Source: Achromobacter marplatensis
GTDB lineage: Bacteria > Pseudomonadota > Gammaproteobacteria > Burkholderiales > Burkholderiaceae_B
DNA: 64,000 bases
Assembly (NCBI RefSeq): GCF_002209535.1
Contig: NZ_NJIG01000004.1
Location: 248,001-312,000, forward strand
Direction: 5' to 3'
Position 1 is the stretch's first letter; each line of letters starts with the position of its first letter. The notes beneath the pieces are model-generated. The model worked only from the letters and a program-made list of their open reading frames with translations. It was not told the origin of the DNA and searched no databases. Positions 33,005-41,383 of this stretch are shown one piece after another. The translations under genes and the position numbers were made by a program.

Positions 33005-33679
33005 TTACCTATCGCGTCCGTAGGCGCGCATGAACGTCGTTACAGCGTCTTTCGCCCACCGATCTCTTTGGGCAGCGGACGCCGGAGCATCAGGGTGCAT
33101 TACGCACTGCATCTGGGCCTCACCGCGCACCATGTTCACGAACAATGAGGCCGCGGAGTCGAGTCCGATGCTTCCAAGATCCAGCTCTCCCTTCGAGGCA
33201 GCGACTTCCAGCGTCTCCGCAACGATGTTGTTTATGGCGGCGGGGCCGGCCAGGTAGAAGCGTCTCCCGAGCTCGGGAAACCTCGGCGCTTCGGCCGCAA
33301 TCATGCGGTATAGCGCCAACCCGTCGCGCGACAGCACAATCTCCAAGTAGCCGAGCGCCATCGCGTTCAGAATATCGGCGAGCCGTTCTTCTGGAAATTT
33401 GGGTTTACGAACCGCTCTAAGAAACCGCTCACATTCGGCCTCGACGACGGCCACGAACAAAGCTTCCTTGTTCGGGTAGTGTGAATACACCGTCGATTTC
33501 GATACGCCGGCGGCCTGCTGAATCATGTCGGTCGTCGCAGCGCTAAAGCCGTTTGCCAAGAAGACAGTCCTTGCGCCGGCAAGGACAAGGCGTGCTTTTT
33601 CTGATTGCACTGCGCCCCCAACGGACGAGGGATGCTTGGAAGGCGTGCTCGCCTTCGAGCGCGCTGACGAAGTGGTCAT
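33005..33679 (-). CDS. TetR-family regulator of the efflux cargo
   Basis: The 224-residue protein has a TetR HTH at about residues 30-75 (ARTVFLANGFSAATTDMIQQ and GVSKSTVYSHYPNKEALF) and an AefR-like C-terminal ligand domain. It is divergent from the efflux operon. I chose the ATG at 33679 because a promoter (-35 33736-33741, -10 33714-33719) would start RNA near 33707; the longer frame to 33769 would start upstream of that. A symmetric operator covers the spacer of the efflux promoter, so repression relieved by a drug or metabolite is likely. Confidence 0.87.
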   Translation of the reverse strand: MTTSSARSKASTPSKHPSSVGGAVQSEKARLVLAGARTVFLANGFSAATTDMIQQAAGVSKSTVYSHYPNKEALFVAVVEAECERFLRAVRKPKFPEERLADILNAMALGYLEIVLSRDGLALYRMIAAEAPRFPELGRRFYLAGPAAINNIVAETLEVAASKGELDLGSIGLDSAASLFVNMVRGEAQMQCVMHPDAPASAAQRDRWAKDAVTTFMRAYGRDR

Positions 33680-33713
33680 GTGTTCGGTCCACCGCTGCGG
33701 AAAGTAAAGCCGC

Positions 33714-33751
33714 ACGATAGCACATAAGCGGTTCAAGTCAAACCGATCGGT
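33714..33751 (-). promoter_or_regulatory. tetR-like gene promoter with adjacent operator-like site
   Basis: On the minus strand TTGACT (33736-33741), a 16-bp spacer and TATCGT (33714-33719). Immediately upstream is ACCGATCGGT (33742-33751), a palindrome sharing the AAACCGA half-site of the efflux operator, so the regulator may also control itself. Confidence 0.5.
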
Positions 33752-33810
33752 ACCGCACCGTCTTTCCACAACATGTTGAAAATGCTTGATTTCATGTTTG
33801 CGCTCCGCTC

Positions 33811-33839
33811 TTGACTAAACCGAGCCGCTCGGTTTACAT
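33811..33839 (+). promoter_or_regulatory. Efflux promoter with TetR operator in its spacer
   Basis: TTGACT (33811-33816), 17-bp spacer, TTACAT (33834-33839). The spacer and the start of the -10 are the inverted repeat AAACCGAG-CCG-CTCGGTTT (33817-33835). A repressor bound here would block RNA polymerase directly. Predicted start about 33846, 22 bp before the chosen ATG. Confidence 0.65.
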
Positions 33840-33867
33840 AGCGCCATGCCAAGTCACGGGTGCCTCC

Positions 33868-35355
33868 ATGTCAAGCCCATCGCTCCAATATTCATCCTTC
33901 GTCGATAAGCCCTCTGCCGCATGGCGTAAAACCGCTGCGGCGGCGATTTGCTGCGCAGTCCTGGCGTCATGCGCCTCCATCCCGGACCTGGGGCCGATGG
34001 AAAAGCCCGCATCAATGGACGGGCTTGCGGCCGACAAGAGCCTTGAGGCGCCTGTCGGTGAATGGCCGACGCAGGCGTGGTGGAAGTCCTTTGGCGATCC
34101 GCAACTCGACCAATTGATGGGCGAAGCGCTGGCTAACTCGCCGTCGATGGCGCAAGCGCAGGCTCGCCTCAATGCCGCTATTGCGCGATCGAAAGGTGCG
34201 CGCGCAGCGCTGTTTCCCTCTGTCTCACTGGACGCATCCGCCAGCGAGCAGAAGCTGACGTACAACAGCATCTTCCCAAGGGATGTCGTTCCCAAGGGGT
34301 GGAACGACTATGGCGCGGCTTCTCTGAATTTCGGATGGGAACTCGACTTTTGGGGAAAGAACCGCTCCGCACTGGATGCGGCCACATCCGAGGCGCTGGC
34401 GGTGCAAGCCGATGCCGCCGCAGCTCGTGTCCTGCTGACGACGGAGCTTGCAAGCCGCTATGTCCAACTCAATGGCTTGCATGTACAGCGCGATCTGGCG
34501 AGAGACACGCTCAGAAACCGTGAGGACTCCGAGCGCATGGCGATGCGGCGCGTTGACCAGGGTCTCGATACACAGACAACACTGGAACAGGCACATGCGA
34601 GGGCCAAGCTGGCACGGGCTGACTTGGCCGACGTGGAAGAGCGGATAGAACTGGCTCGCAATGGGATCGCGGCTCTGCTGGGGCGTGGACCGGATCGTGG
34701 TCTGGATATCCACGAGACGCATCTTTCGCCGAGCCTGTCCCTAGCGCTTCCGGAAACATTGAAGAGCGATCTGATCGGGCGCAAGCCCGAAATCGTGGCA
34801 GCGAGATGGCGTGTGGAGTCGGCCGCCAAGCGTATCGGCGTTGCAAAGGCAGGCTTCTATCCCAGCGTCAATCTGGTCGCCCTGGTTGGCTACGAGTCGC
34901 TGGGTCTGAACCGCCTGTTCGACTCAGGTTCCGATGCGGGCCGCGCTGGAGTCGCCATTCACCTGCCCATTTTCGAGGGCGGAAGGCTCCGGGCGAATTA
35001 CAGCCGAGCCTGGGCCGAATACGAGTTCGCAGTAGCCAGCTACAACGATGCGCTGGTCCAAGCATTGAGAGAAACCGCGGACGCAGTGAGGAGCTTGCAA
35101 GCGCTTCCGATCCGCCTCGAAGCAACGGAGTCGGCGGTCGTTAGCAGCGACAAAGCCTACCAACTCGCCAAGCGCCGCTACGAGGGCGGCCTATCCAACT
35201 ATCAAACCGTGCTGACGACGGAGGATGCCGCGCTCAATGCGCGGATGGCCGTCAATGCCCTGTGGGTGCGCGGCCTATCCCTAGACATTGCGCTGACAAA
35301 GGCCCTTGGCGGCGGCTTTTCCGATTCCTCAATGAATGAACAGGTGACCCGATGA
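33868..35355 (+). CDS. Outer-membrane efflux lipoprotein, NodT/OprM type
   Basis: The 495-residue protein has a lipoprotein signal with lipobox LASC (Cys35), then the outer membrane factor repeats (WWKSFGDPQLDQLMGEAL; AARWRVESAAKRIGVAKAGF). It forms the trimeric outer-membrane channel of a tripartite pump. The ATG at 33868 is used since the upstream in-frame ATG at 33811 lies in the promoter. Its TGA overlaps the membrane fusion gene by 4 bp. Substrate unknown. Confidence 0.9.
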   Translation: MSSPSLQYSSFVDKPSAAWRKTAAAAICCAVLASCASIPDLGPMEKPASMDGLAADKSLEAPVGEWPTQAWWKSFGDPQLDQLMGEALANSPSMAQAQARLNAAIARSKGARAALFPSVSLDASASEQKLTYNSIFPRDVVPKGWNDYGAASLNFGWELDFWGKNRSALDAATSEALAVQADAAAARVLLTTELASRYVQLNGLHVQRDLARDTLRNREDSERMAMRRVDQGLDTQTTLEQAHARAKLARADLADVEERIELARNGIAALLGRGPDRGLDIHETHLSPSLSLALPETLKSDLIGRKPEIVAARWRVESAAKRIGVAKAGFYPSVNLVALVGYESLGLNRLFDSGSDAGRAGVAIHLPIFEGGRLRANYSRAWAEYEFAVASYNDALVQALRETADAVRSLQALPIRLEATESAVVSSDKAYQLAKRRYEGGLSNYQTVLTTEDAALNARMAVNALWVRGLSLDIALTKALGGGFSDSSMNEQVTR

Positions 35356-36530
35356 GTGCTCCGATGCCCCCTGACCCTCAGGATTCTTCCGCAACGCCGG
35401 AGGCTTCACAAAAGCGAGCGAAGCGCAAACGTCTCGTTTTAATCGCGACGGTTGGTTTGGTCACCATCGGTGTTCTCTACGGTGCGTGGGCGCTTCTGTT
35501 CGCAGGCAAATCCGTCACCACGGATAACGCCTACACGGCAGCGGAAGTGGCCCAGATCACACCACTCGTTGCCGGCCCTGTAAAGGAAGTCAAAGTCAGT
35601 GACACGCAGGCCGTCAAGGCTGGCGACGTGCTGGTGATTCTGGACGATACCGACGCCAAGATTGCTGTCGCGCAGGCCGAGGCGGATTTGGCGCGTACTC
35701 AGCGCCAAGTACGGCAACTGCTGGGAAATGACGAGAGCCTTGCGGGACAAGTGGCCCTGCGGGCTGCGGAAATCGCCACCGCTCGCAGTGATCTGACCCG
35801 TGTAACTGCCGCCTATGAAAAAGCGGTCATCGACGAGCGCCGTAGGCAGAATCTGGTCGAAGAAGGCGCCGTCTCGAAAGAAGAGCTCACGAATGCGCAG
35901 ACGCAGTTGCGCGAGGCACGGGCTGCGCTGGACCAGGCTCAAGCCCGAGTTCGCGCTGCCGAGGCCGCAAAGGAAGCTGCAAGCGGCGCCCGGACGGCCA
36001 ACTCGGCGCTGATCGTCGATAGCACGGTCGATGACAACCCCGCCGTACTCGCGGCGAAGGCGCGACTTGACCAGGCGCGCGTGAATCTTGAACGGACGGT
36101 GCTGCGTGCGCCCTTCGATGGCGTCATCGCGCAACGTTCGGTGGAGATTGGACAACAGGTTCAGACAGGCGTGCGACTGATGACCGTGGTGCCGATCGGC
36201 CGCATCTATGTCGATGCGAACTTCAAGGAAGGCCAGTTGCAGAAGGTCCGCCCCGGGCAGCACGTGGAACTGACCTCGGACCTCTACGGCAGCGATGTCG
36301 TTTATACGGGCCGTGTCGAAGGCTTCGCCGGAGGATCAGGGTCTGCCTTCGCAGCGATTCCCGCGCAGAACGCCACGGGCAACTGGATCAAGGTGGTCCA
36401 GCGGCTACCCGTCCGGATTTGGATTGATCCCGAGCAGTTGAAGCAGCATCCGCTGCGGGTCGGTCTGTCAATGGAGGCTACCGTCGATCTGCGCGACCAC
36501 GGTGAGTCCCAGCCGGTTGCGACGAGGTAG
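35352..36530 (+). CDS. Membrane fusion protein, HlyD/EmrA family
   Basis: The 392-residue protein has an N-terminal membrane anchor (about residues 27-50, LVLIATVGLVTIGVLYGAWA), a biotinyl-lipoyl half (VKAGDVLVILDD), a coiled-coil hairpin rich in Ala, Glu and Arg (about 95-215), and a beta-barrel (ILRAPFDGVIAQRSVEIG-like VLRAPFDGVIAQRS). It links the MFS pump to the outer-membrane channel. It is EmrA-like, matching the DHA2 pump that follows. Confidence 0.9.
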   Translation: MSAPMPPDPQDSSATPEASQKRAKRKRLVLIATVGLVTIGVLYGAWALLFAGKSVTTDNAYTAAEVAQITPLVAGPVKEVKVSDTQAVKAGDVLVILDDTDAKIAVAQAEADLARTQRQVRQLLGNDESLAGQVALRAAEIATARSDLTRVTAAYEKAVIDERRRQNLVEEGAVSKEELTNAQTQLREARAALDQAQARVRAAEAAKEAASGARTANSALIVDSTVDDNPAVLAAKARLDQARVNLERTVLRAPFDGVIAQRSVEIGQQVQTGVRLMTVVPIGRIYVDANFKEGQLQKVRPGQHVELTSDLYGSDVVYTGRVEGFAGGSGSAFAAIPAQNATGNWIKVVQRLPVRIWIDPEQLKQHPLRVGLSMEATVDLRDHGESQPVATR

Positions 36531-36534
36531 TGAC

Positions 36535-38067
36535 ATGACTTCCTCTGAACACAAGCCGCTTTCCGGGATGGATCTGGTCATCGCGGCAATCATCCTGTCT
36601 CTGGCGAATTTCATGGTGGTGCTCGATACCACTATCGCCAACGTAGCCATGCCCACGATCTCGGGGTCTATGGGTGTCTCGACGAGTCAGGGCACTTGGA
36701 TCATCACGTCCTATGCTGTTGCCGAGGCCATCACCATCCCCCTGACCGGCTGGCTCGTTCGCCAGGTCGGCGAAGTGCGGTTGTTCATGATCTGCGTCGT
36801 GGCATTCGTTCTGTTCTCCGTGTGCTGCGGCCTGTCATGGTCTCTGGAAAGCCTCGTCTTCTTTCGCGTGTTGCAGGGATTGGCCGGCGGACCGCTGATT
36901 CCATTGTCATCGACGTTGATGCTGGCGGTGTTCCCCAAGAACAAGTCAAACATCGCGCTCTCGCTGTGGGGAATGATGACGGTCGTGGCCCCGATCTTCG
37001 GCCCAATGTTGGGCGGGATCATTTCGGATAACTGGCACTGGGGCTGGGTATTCCACATCAACGTCGGGTTCGGCATCTTGGTCATGCTGGGCGCCATGAA
37101 AGTGCTTCGAGGCCGGGACGAACCCACGGAGCGTTCCCGCATCGACGGAATCGGCCTGGCGCTTCTGGTGGCTTTTGTCACAAGCTTCCAAATCATGATC
37201 GACAAGGGCCGCGAGCTGGATTGGTTCGCTTCGCCGCTAGTGGTCACGTGCGCCATCGTTGCGGCCGTTTCGCTGATCTATCTGATTATTTGGGAACTCA
37301 CCGACTCCGATCCTGTGATCGACCTGAGCGTCTTCCGCTCGCGCAACTGGCTGGTTTCCTCCATCACGCTGAGCCTGATGTTCGGCATCTTCTTCGGCAA
37401 CATCGTGTTGACGCCTCTGTGGCTCCAGCAACAGATGGGATACACGGCGACATGGGCGGGCTTCGCCACCGCGCCGATGGGCATTCTCGCGGTGGCGACT
37501 TCACCGATCGTCGGTCGTCTCCTGCCGAAGGTTGACCCTCGTTGGATCGTCACCTATGGCATGGGTGTTTTGGCCGTCTCGTTCTTCATGCGGGCGCATC
37601 TGACGACCCAGGCCGACTTCATGTCGGTAGCCATCGCGATGTTTGTCCTCGGCGCTGGCATTCCCGCCTGCATGATTACGCTGACCTCGTTGGGTGTTTC
37701 CGACCTGCCGCCCGAGCGCATTGCGAATGGAGCCGGCCTGCAAAACTTCCTGCGCGTGCTCTCAATGGCGCTTGGATCGTCCCTGACCCAAACCTATTGG
37801 GAGCACATGTCGAAGGCAAGCCGGTCCGAGCTGGTTTCCATCATCGACCCGAATGCAGGGCATGAAATCGCTTCTGCGGCAGTGCACGCCGGAATACCGC
37901 CATCGAGTTCTACAGCATTTTTCTCGCGCCTGGTCGATGGTCAGGCTGTGATGCTGGCTACGAACGACTTTTATGCTCTGGCCACCGTGCTGATGATTCT
38001 CTCGATCGGCGCTATCTGGCTGGTCAAGCGGCCGAAGGGGCCACTCCAGAAAGTCACGGGGCATTGA
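36535..38067 (+). CDS. DHA2-family MFS drug efflux pump, EmrB type
   Basis: The 510-residue inner-membrane protein begins MTSSEHKPLSGMDLVIAAII and shows about 14 membrane segments. The DHA2 motif C region VLDTTIANVAMPTISG and GTWIITSYAVAEAI are EmrB signatures. It exports toxic compounds by proton antiport through the lipoprotein channel. The start is 4 bp after the EmrA-like stop. Substrate range cannot be read from sequence. Confidence 0.9.
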   Translation: MTSSEHKPLSGMDLVIAAIILSLANFMVVLDTTIANVAMPTISGSMGVSTSQGTWIITSYAVAEAITIPLTGWLVRQVGEVRLFMICVVAFVLFSVCCGLSWSLESLVFFRVLQGLAGGPLIPLSSTLMLAVFPKNKSNIALSLWGMMTVVAPIFGPMLGGIISDNWHWGWVFHINVGFGILVMLGAMKVLRGRDEPTERSRIDGIGLALLVAFVTSFQIMIDKGRELDWFASPLVVTCAIVAAVSLIYLIIWELTDSDPVIDLSVFRSRNWLVSSITLSLMFGIFFGNIVLTPLWLQQQMGYTATWAGFATAPMGILAVATSPIVGRLLPKVDPRWIVTYGMGVLAVSFFMRAHLTTQADFMSVAIAMFVLGAGIPACMITLTSLGVSDLPPERIANGAGLQNFLRVLSMALGSSLTQTYWEHMSKASRSELVSIIDPNAGHEIASAAVHAGIPPSSSTAFFSRLVDGQAVMLATNDFYALATVLMILSIGAIWLVKRPKGPLQKVTGH

Positions 38068-38103
38068 TCCAAGGAGCGTGAATACTGCCGACGGGAGTGT
38101 GAC

Positions 38104-38604
38104 ATGCAATTGATGTACGCAAGAGAAAGCAACGCCGATGTGCCACATGGTCTCATTCATCTGATGAGCCGGACCAACATGGCGATTTGGCATCTCATCA
38201 CTCAGAGAACGTCTGCGCTGGGCGGCCTTACAGGCATGCAGGCGAGCGTGCTGCTGCTGTTGGCGTGCCGCCAAAGCATGACCTCCGTTGATCTTGCGCG
38301 TGAGTACAAGCTCTATCCGAGTGGCATTACACGACTGATAGATCGTCTGGTTAGTCGAGGGTTGGTTCAGAGGGTTCCTTGCGAGCGTGATCGCAGAGTG
38401 ACGTACATCCTCGCAACACGCGATGGCAAGGAAGCAGCTTCGCAACTGCCGTCGGTCTTTGACGGCGCTTACACCATCCTCTTCGATGGAATGAATGAGA
38501 ACGATGTTGATGCTCTCAAGCGATGCTTGAGGCACATGCTTCTAAACGCGCGCGCAGCGGAAGAGCTGAGCAATTCACCTGTAAATCAGAGCTTTCTAAC
38601 TTAA
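38104..38604 (+). CDS. MarR-family regulator
   Basis: The 166-residue protein has a winged HTH (about residues 50-110) with the MarR signature RLIDRLVSRGLVQRVPCERD followed by RRVTYILAT. It lies 36 bp after the pump gene on the same strand, so the efflux operon has two local regulators, TetR divergent and MarR distal. The ligand is unknown. The gene may mark the right edge of the cargo. Confidence 0.87.
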   Translation: MQLMYARESNADVPHGLIHLMSRTNMAIWHLITQRTSALGGLTGMQASVLLLLACRQSMTSVDLAREYKLYPSGITRLIDRLVSRGLVQRVPCERDRRVTYILATRDGKEAASQLPSVFDGAYTILFDGMNENDVDALKRCLRHMLLNARAAEELSNSPVNQSFLT

Positions 38605-38655
38605 CCGAGGTTCTACTGCCGACAGCTTTCGTGGCCTGCGACAACGATGGGAACC

Positions 38656-38668
38656 GTGCAAATTGCAC
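38656..38668. promoter_or_regulatory. Palindrome upstream of traR, candidate LysR-type site
   Basis: GTGCAA-A-TTGCAC is symmetric around one base and lies 36 bp before the traR start. It contains a T...A interval similar to LysR-type boxes, so it may be TraR's own regulatory site. Confidence 0.4.
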
Positions 38669-38703
38669 CGGCAAGGCGCGAGCGGTCCGCTTAGGAGACT
38701 GCG

Positions 38704-39648
38704 ATGGAAATACGCCATCTTCGCTGCTTTATTGCAGTCGCCGAGGAATTGCATTTTGCTCGCGCTGCCGAGCGGCTGCACATTGAGCAATCTCCCCTGT
38801 CGCGCGCGATCAAAGAGCTGGAAGAAGACTTGGGTGCGCAGCTTTTCGTGCGCAATACACGCAGCACCCGACTGACTCGTGCAGGCCAGCTATTTCTGGA
38901 ACATGTGCCGCGCGTCTTCACGGCTTTGCAGCAGGCGCGCGACAGCGTGAAGGCGGCTGCCAACGGTTTTCATAACCAGTTGCGCGTTGCGTTATCGGAT
39001 GGCATCCCGCCTTCGCGCTTCTCAACCTTTCTGGCATTGTGTCGCGAAGAAGAACCGGAAATCGAGATACGTCTATCTGAAGTTTCGCTGGCCCAGCAGA
39101 TCAAAGGGCTGCACGACGATCTTTACGACGTGGGGTTTGCTCGGTCGGATGAGGTTGGCGACGGCATCGTCGCCGAAGCTGTCTGGAGCGATCCATTGAT
39201 GGTGGCGGTGCCCTCTCGGCACCCTCTATTGACGTACAAGCGCATCCCACTGGAGGAAGTTCTGCGACATCCGCTGGTGCTTGGCGATCCCCATGCGTGC
39301 GAGGGATATACGCGGCAGATTGAAAGGGTGCTGCGTAGGGTCGATCAAGAACCGCTGATCGCCGAACGGGTGGCCTCCGTTGATCTGATGATGGCAATGG
39401 TGGCAGCAGGTTTCGCCCTTGGTCTGGCCGGGGCTTCGCAGATCGCCGCCAGCCGTGAACAGGGTGTGATCGCGCGGCCTCTGGCTGGTCGCACACCCAT
39501 GCTCACCACTTACCTGCTGCGCCGGGGCAACGAGCCTTCGGAAGTGTTGGCTCGTTTCATCGAGAGAACAAGCACTCTTGAACCATCCGCGACGAAGAAG
39601 CCGACCGTACTACCTGACCTTGATGCTTCGGAGGAAATCGAGCCATGA
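38704..39648 (+). CDS. traR: LysR-type regulator TraR
   Basis: The 314-residue protein starts MEIRHLRCFIAVAEELHFAR, with the HTH in residues 1-60 and a LysR effector domain (about 90-295). In Tn4371-like ICEs a LysR-type TraR sits just before the transfer genes, and the position here is the same. It overlaps the Eex lipoprotein gene by 4 bp. Control of traG-trb expression is inferred from context. Confidence 0.82.
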   Translation: MEIRHLRCFIAVAEELHFARAAERLHIEQSPLSRAIKELEEDLGAQLFVRNTRSTRLTRAGQLFLEHVPRVFTALQQARDSVKAAANGFHNQLRVALSDGIPPSRFSTFLALCREEEPEIEIRLSEVSLAQQIKGLHDDLYDVGFARSDEVGDGIVAEAVWSDPLMVAVPSRHPLLTYKRIPLEEVLRHPLVLGDPHACEGYTRQIERVLRRVDQEPLIAERVASVDLMMAMVAAGFALGLAGASQIAASREQGVIARPLAGRTPMLTTYLLRRGNEPSEVLARFIERTSTLEPSATKKPTVLPDLDASEEIEP

Positions 39649-39893
39649 ACAAGATTGTGCTGATTCTGCTTGCTGCGATGCTGACCGCCTGCGGCAAATC
39701 CGAACCCACCGAAACGGTAGAGGCACTTGCCGCCAATCCCGAGCGATTGAAGGAACTGCGGCAACAGTGCAAGACGGATCGCGCCAAGCTGGGCGACGAA
39801 CTCTGCAATCGTGTGGCCGAGGCGACGAATCGACGGTTCTTTGGCGATGGGAAAGTGCCCTATACACCGCCGAAAGAGCAGCCGAAGTTTTGA
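39645..39893 (+). CDS. EexN/TrbK-like entry exclusion lipoprotein 1
   Basis: The 82-residue protein has a lipoprotein signal with LTAC (Cys16) and the pattern VEALAANPERLKELRQQC, then LCNRVAEATNRRFFGDG. Small lipoproteins of this type exclude redundant transfer into cells that already hold the element. It is a paralogue of the product at 48713-49006. Coupled to traR by a 4-bp overlap. Confidence 0.82.
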   Translation: MNKIVLILLAAMLTACGKSEPTETVEALAANPERLKELRQQCKTDRAKLGDELCNRVAEATNRRFFGDGKVPYTPPKEQPKF

Positions 39894-39931
39894 TCGGGCC
39901 ATCACCTACCTAATTATCAAGCGGGCCCGCG

Positions 39932-41134
39932 ATGCCACATACTAGGCCAGCCATTAGTGCTGCGAAGACGGCTCTCGTGCTGTCCGGTGGCGGTGCACGC
40001 GCCGCCTACCAGGTCGGCGTGCTTCAGGCTTTGGTGACGTTGCGCCGTGAATACCTGGGCGAAGGGGCACCCAACCCCTTCGGTATCCTATGCGGCACTT
40101 CGGCAGGCGCAATCAACGCCGCCGCTTTAGCCTGTCGCGCAGACTCCTTTGACGCTGGCGTGGAAGCTATTGCCGCAGTTTGGCGCAACTTCAATGCTGG
40201 TCAGGTGTATCGCACCGACGCGCTTGGTATCGCTCGCAGTGGCGCACAGTGGCTGAGCGCGATCTCGGTAGGCTGGATGTTGGCACGCTGGCGCAAAGAA
40301 GGGCCGCATTCACTACTGGACAATGGACCACTAGCCGAACTGCTGCGACATTGGGCGCCTTTGGAACTGCTGCCGCACATGTTGGCCCAGCGCCATCTGC
40401 GTGCGCTGGCGATCGGCGCGTCCAGTTACACCAGCGGCGAGCACTTCACCTTCTTTGAGTCCACCGGCGACATGACGGGCTACGAACGCTCGCAGCGGCT
40501 GGCCGTGCCTATGCGGCTGGGATTGGCGCACTTGCTCGCTTCGGCGGCTATCCCATTCGTGTTCCCGGCACAACGCATCGAACATACGGAGCATGCCGGC
40601 TGGTACGGCGACGGCTCGATGCGGCAGACCGCGCCGATCTCTCCGGCCATCCACCTGGGGGCACAACGTATGCTCATCGTCGGCGTCGGTCGGATGCATG
40701 AACCTCGCGGGCGAATCGTGCGTAACGGCGGCTACCCGACACTGGCCCAAGTCGGAGGACACGTGCTGTCGAACATCTTTCTCGACGCGCTCACGGTGGA
40801 CATCGAGCGTATGGAGCGCGTCAACCGTACCCTTGGAATGATGACGCTGGGCCAGCGCATGGCCACCTCACTACGCCCGGTGAAGGCGCTGGTGATTGCG
40901 CCGAGCGAGCGCATCGACGACATTGCGGCACGCCACCAAAAGCACCTACCGCGGGCCGTGCGCGCTCTGTTGCGCGGCGTCGGCTCGTCCAGCGCGAGCG
41001 GCGACTTGAGCGGCGCCGCCCTGGTCAGCTATCTGCTGTTCGAGGCTCCATTCACCCAGGAGGTAATGGCGCTGGGTGAACGCGACACGCTGGCGCAACG
41101 GCAGGCAGTTTGCGAATTTTTCGGGTGGCTTTGA
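39932..41134 (+). CDS. Patatin-like phospholipase
   Basis: The 400-residue protein has the patatin oxyanion motif SGGGARAAYQVG (about residues 18-29), nucleophile elbow GTSAG with S57, and catalytic aspartate in YGDGSMRQTAP (D227). This dyad predicts lipid acyl hydrolase activity. No signal peptide is visible, so it is cytosolic or secreted by another route. It is wedged between the Eex gene and traG, within the transfer region, so it may act during conjugation or be an accessory insertion. The C-terminal part after residue 320 is not recognised. Confidence 0.87.
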   Translation: MPHTRPAISAAKTALVLSGGGARAAYQVGVLQALVTLRREYLGEGAPNPFGILCGTSAGAINAAALACRADSFDAGVEAIAAVWRNFNAGQVYRTDALGIARSGAQWLSAISVGWMLARWRKEGPHSLLDNGPLAELLRHWAPLELLPHMLAQRHLRALAIGASSYTSGEHFTFFESTGDMTGYERSQRLAVPMRLGLAHLLASAAIPFVFPAQRIEHTEHAGWYGDGSMRQTAPISPAIHLGAQRMLIVGVGRMHEPRGRIVRNGGYPTLAQVGGHVLSNIFLDALTVDIERMERVNRTLGMMTLGQRMATSLRPVKALVIAPSERIDDIAARHQKHLPRAVRALLRGVGSSSASGDLSGAALVSYLLFEAPFTQEVMALGERDTLAQRQAVCEFFGWL

Positions 41135-41212
41135 GGAAATGGGTGCTGCACTTCGACTCTCAGGATGCGGGCATTCGCATGTGCCGCGCGTATATCGCTC
41201 GACACGCCATAA

Positions 41213-41234
41213 CCCGCCGCCGTAGGCGGCGTTT
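41213..41234 (+). terminator. Probable terminator after the patatin gene
   Basis: CGCCGCC, GTA, GGCGGCG (41215-41231) followed by TTTT at 41232-41235. It separates the traR-eex-patatin transcript from the traG-trb transcript. Confidence 0.7.
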
Positions 41235-41326
41235 TCCGTACATTCGCCCGTGCATGAAATCTTGCTTTTTCCGCGATATTCCTGCCGATAACAGTCTTTG
41301 ACCAACCCTTGACCTGACTCCGATCC

Positions 41327-41358
41327 TCACGTGTGCGGCACGCCTTTGTGCCGCGTGA
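41327..41358. promoter_or_regulatory. Stem-loop upstream of traG
   Basis: GCGGCAC (41335-41341), loop GCCTTT, GTGCCGC (41348-41354), extended by TCAC (41327-41330) and GTGA (41355-41358) around a 4-base bulge. It lies 26 bp before the traG start. Just upstream are two TTGACC copies (41299-41304 and 41310-41315). It could be a promoter-operator, an attenuator or part of oriT. Confidence 0.4.
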
Positions 41359-41383
41359 CAACGAGGAGAAAGCGGAGGCCGGG

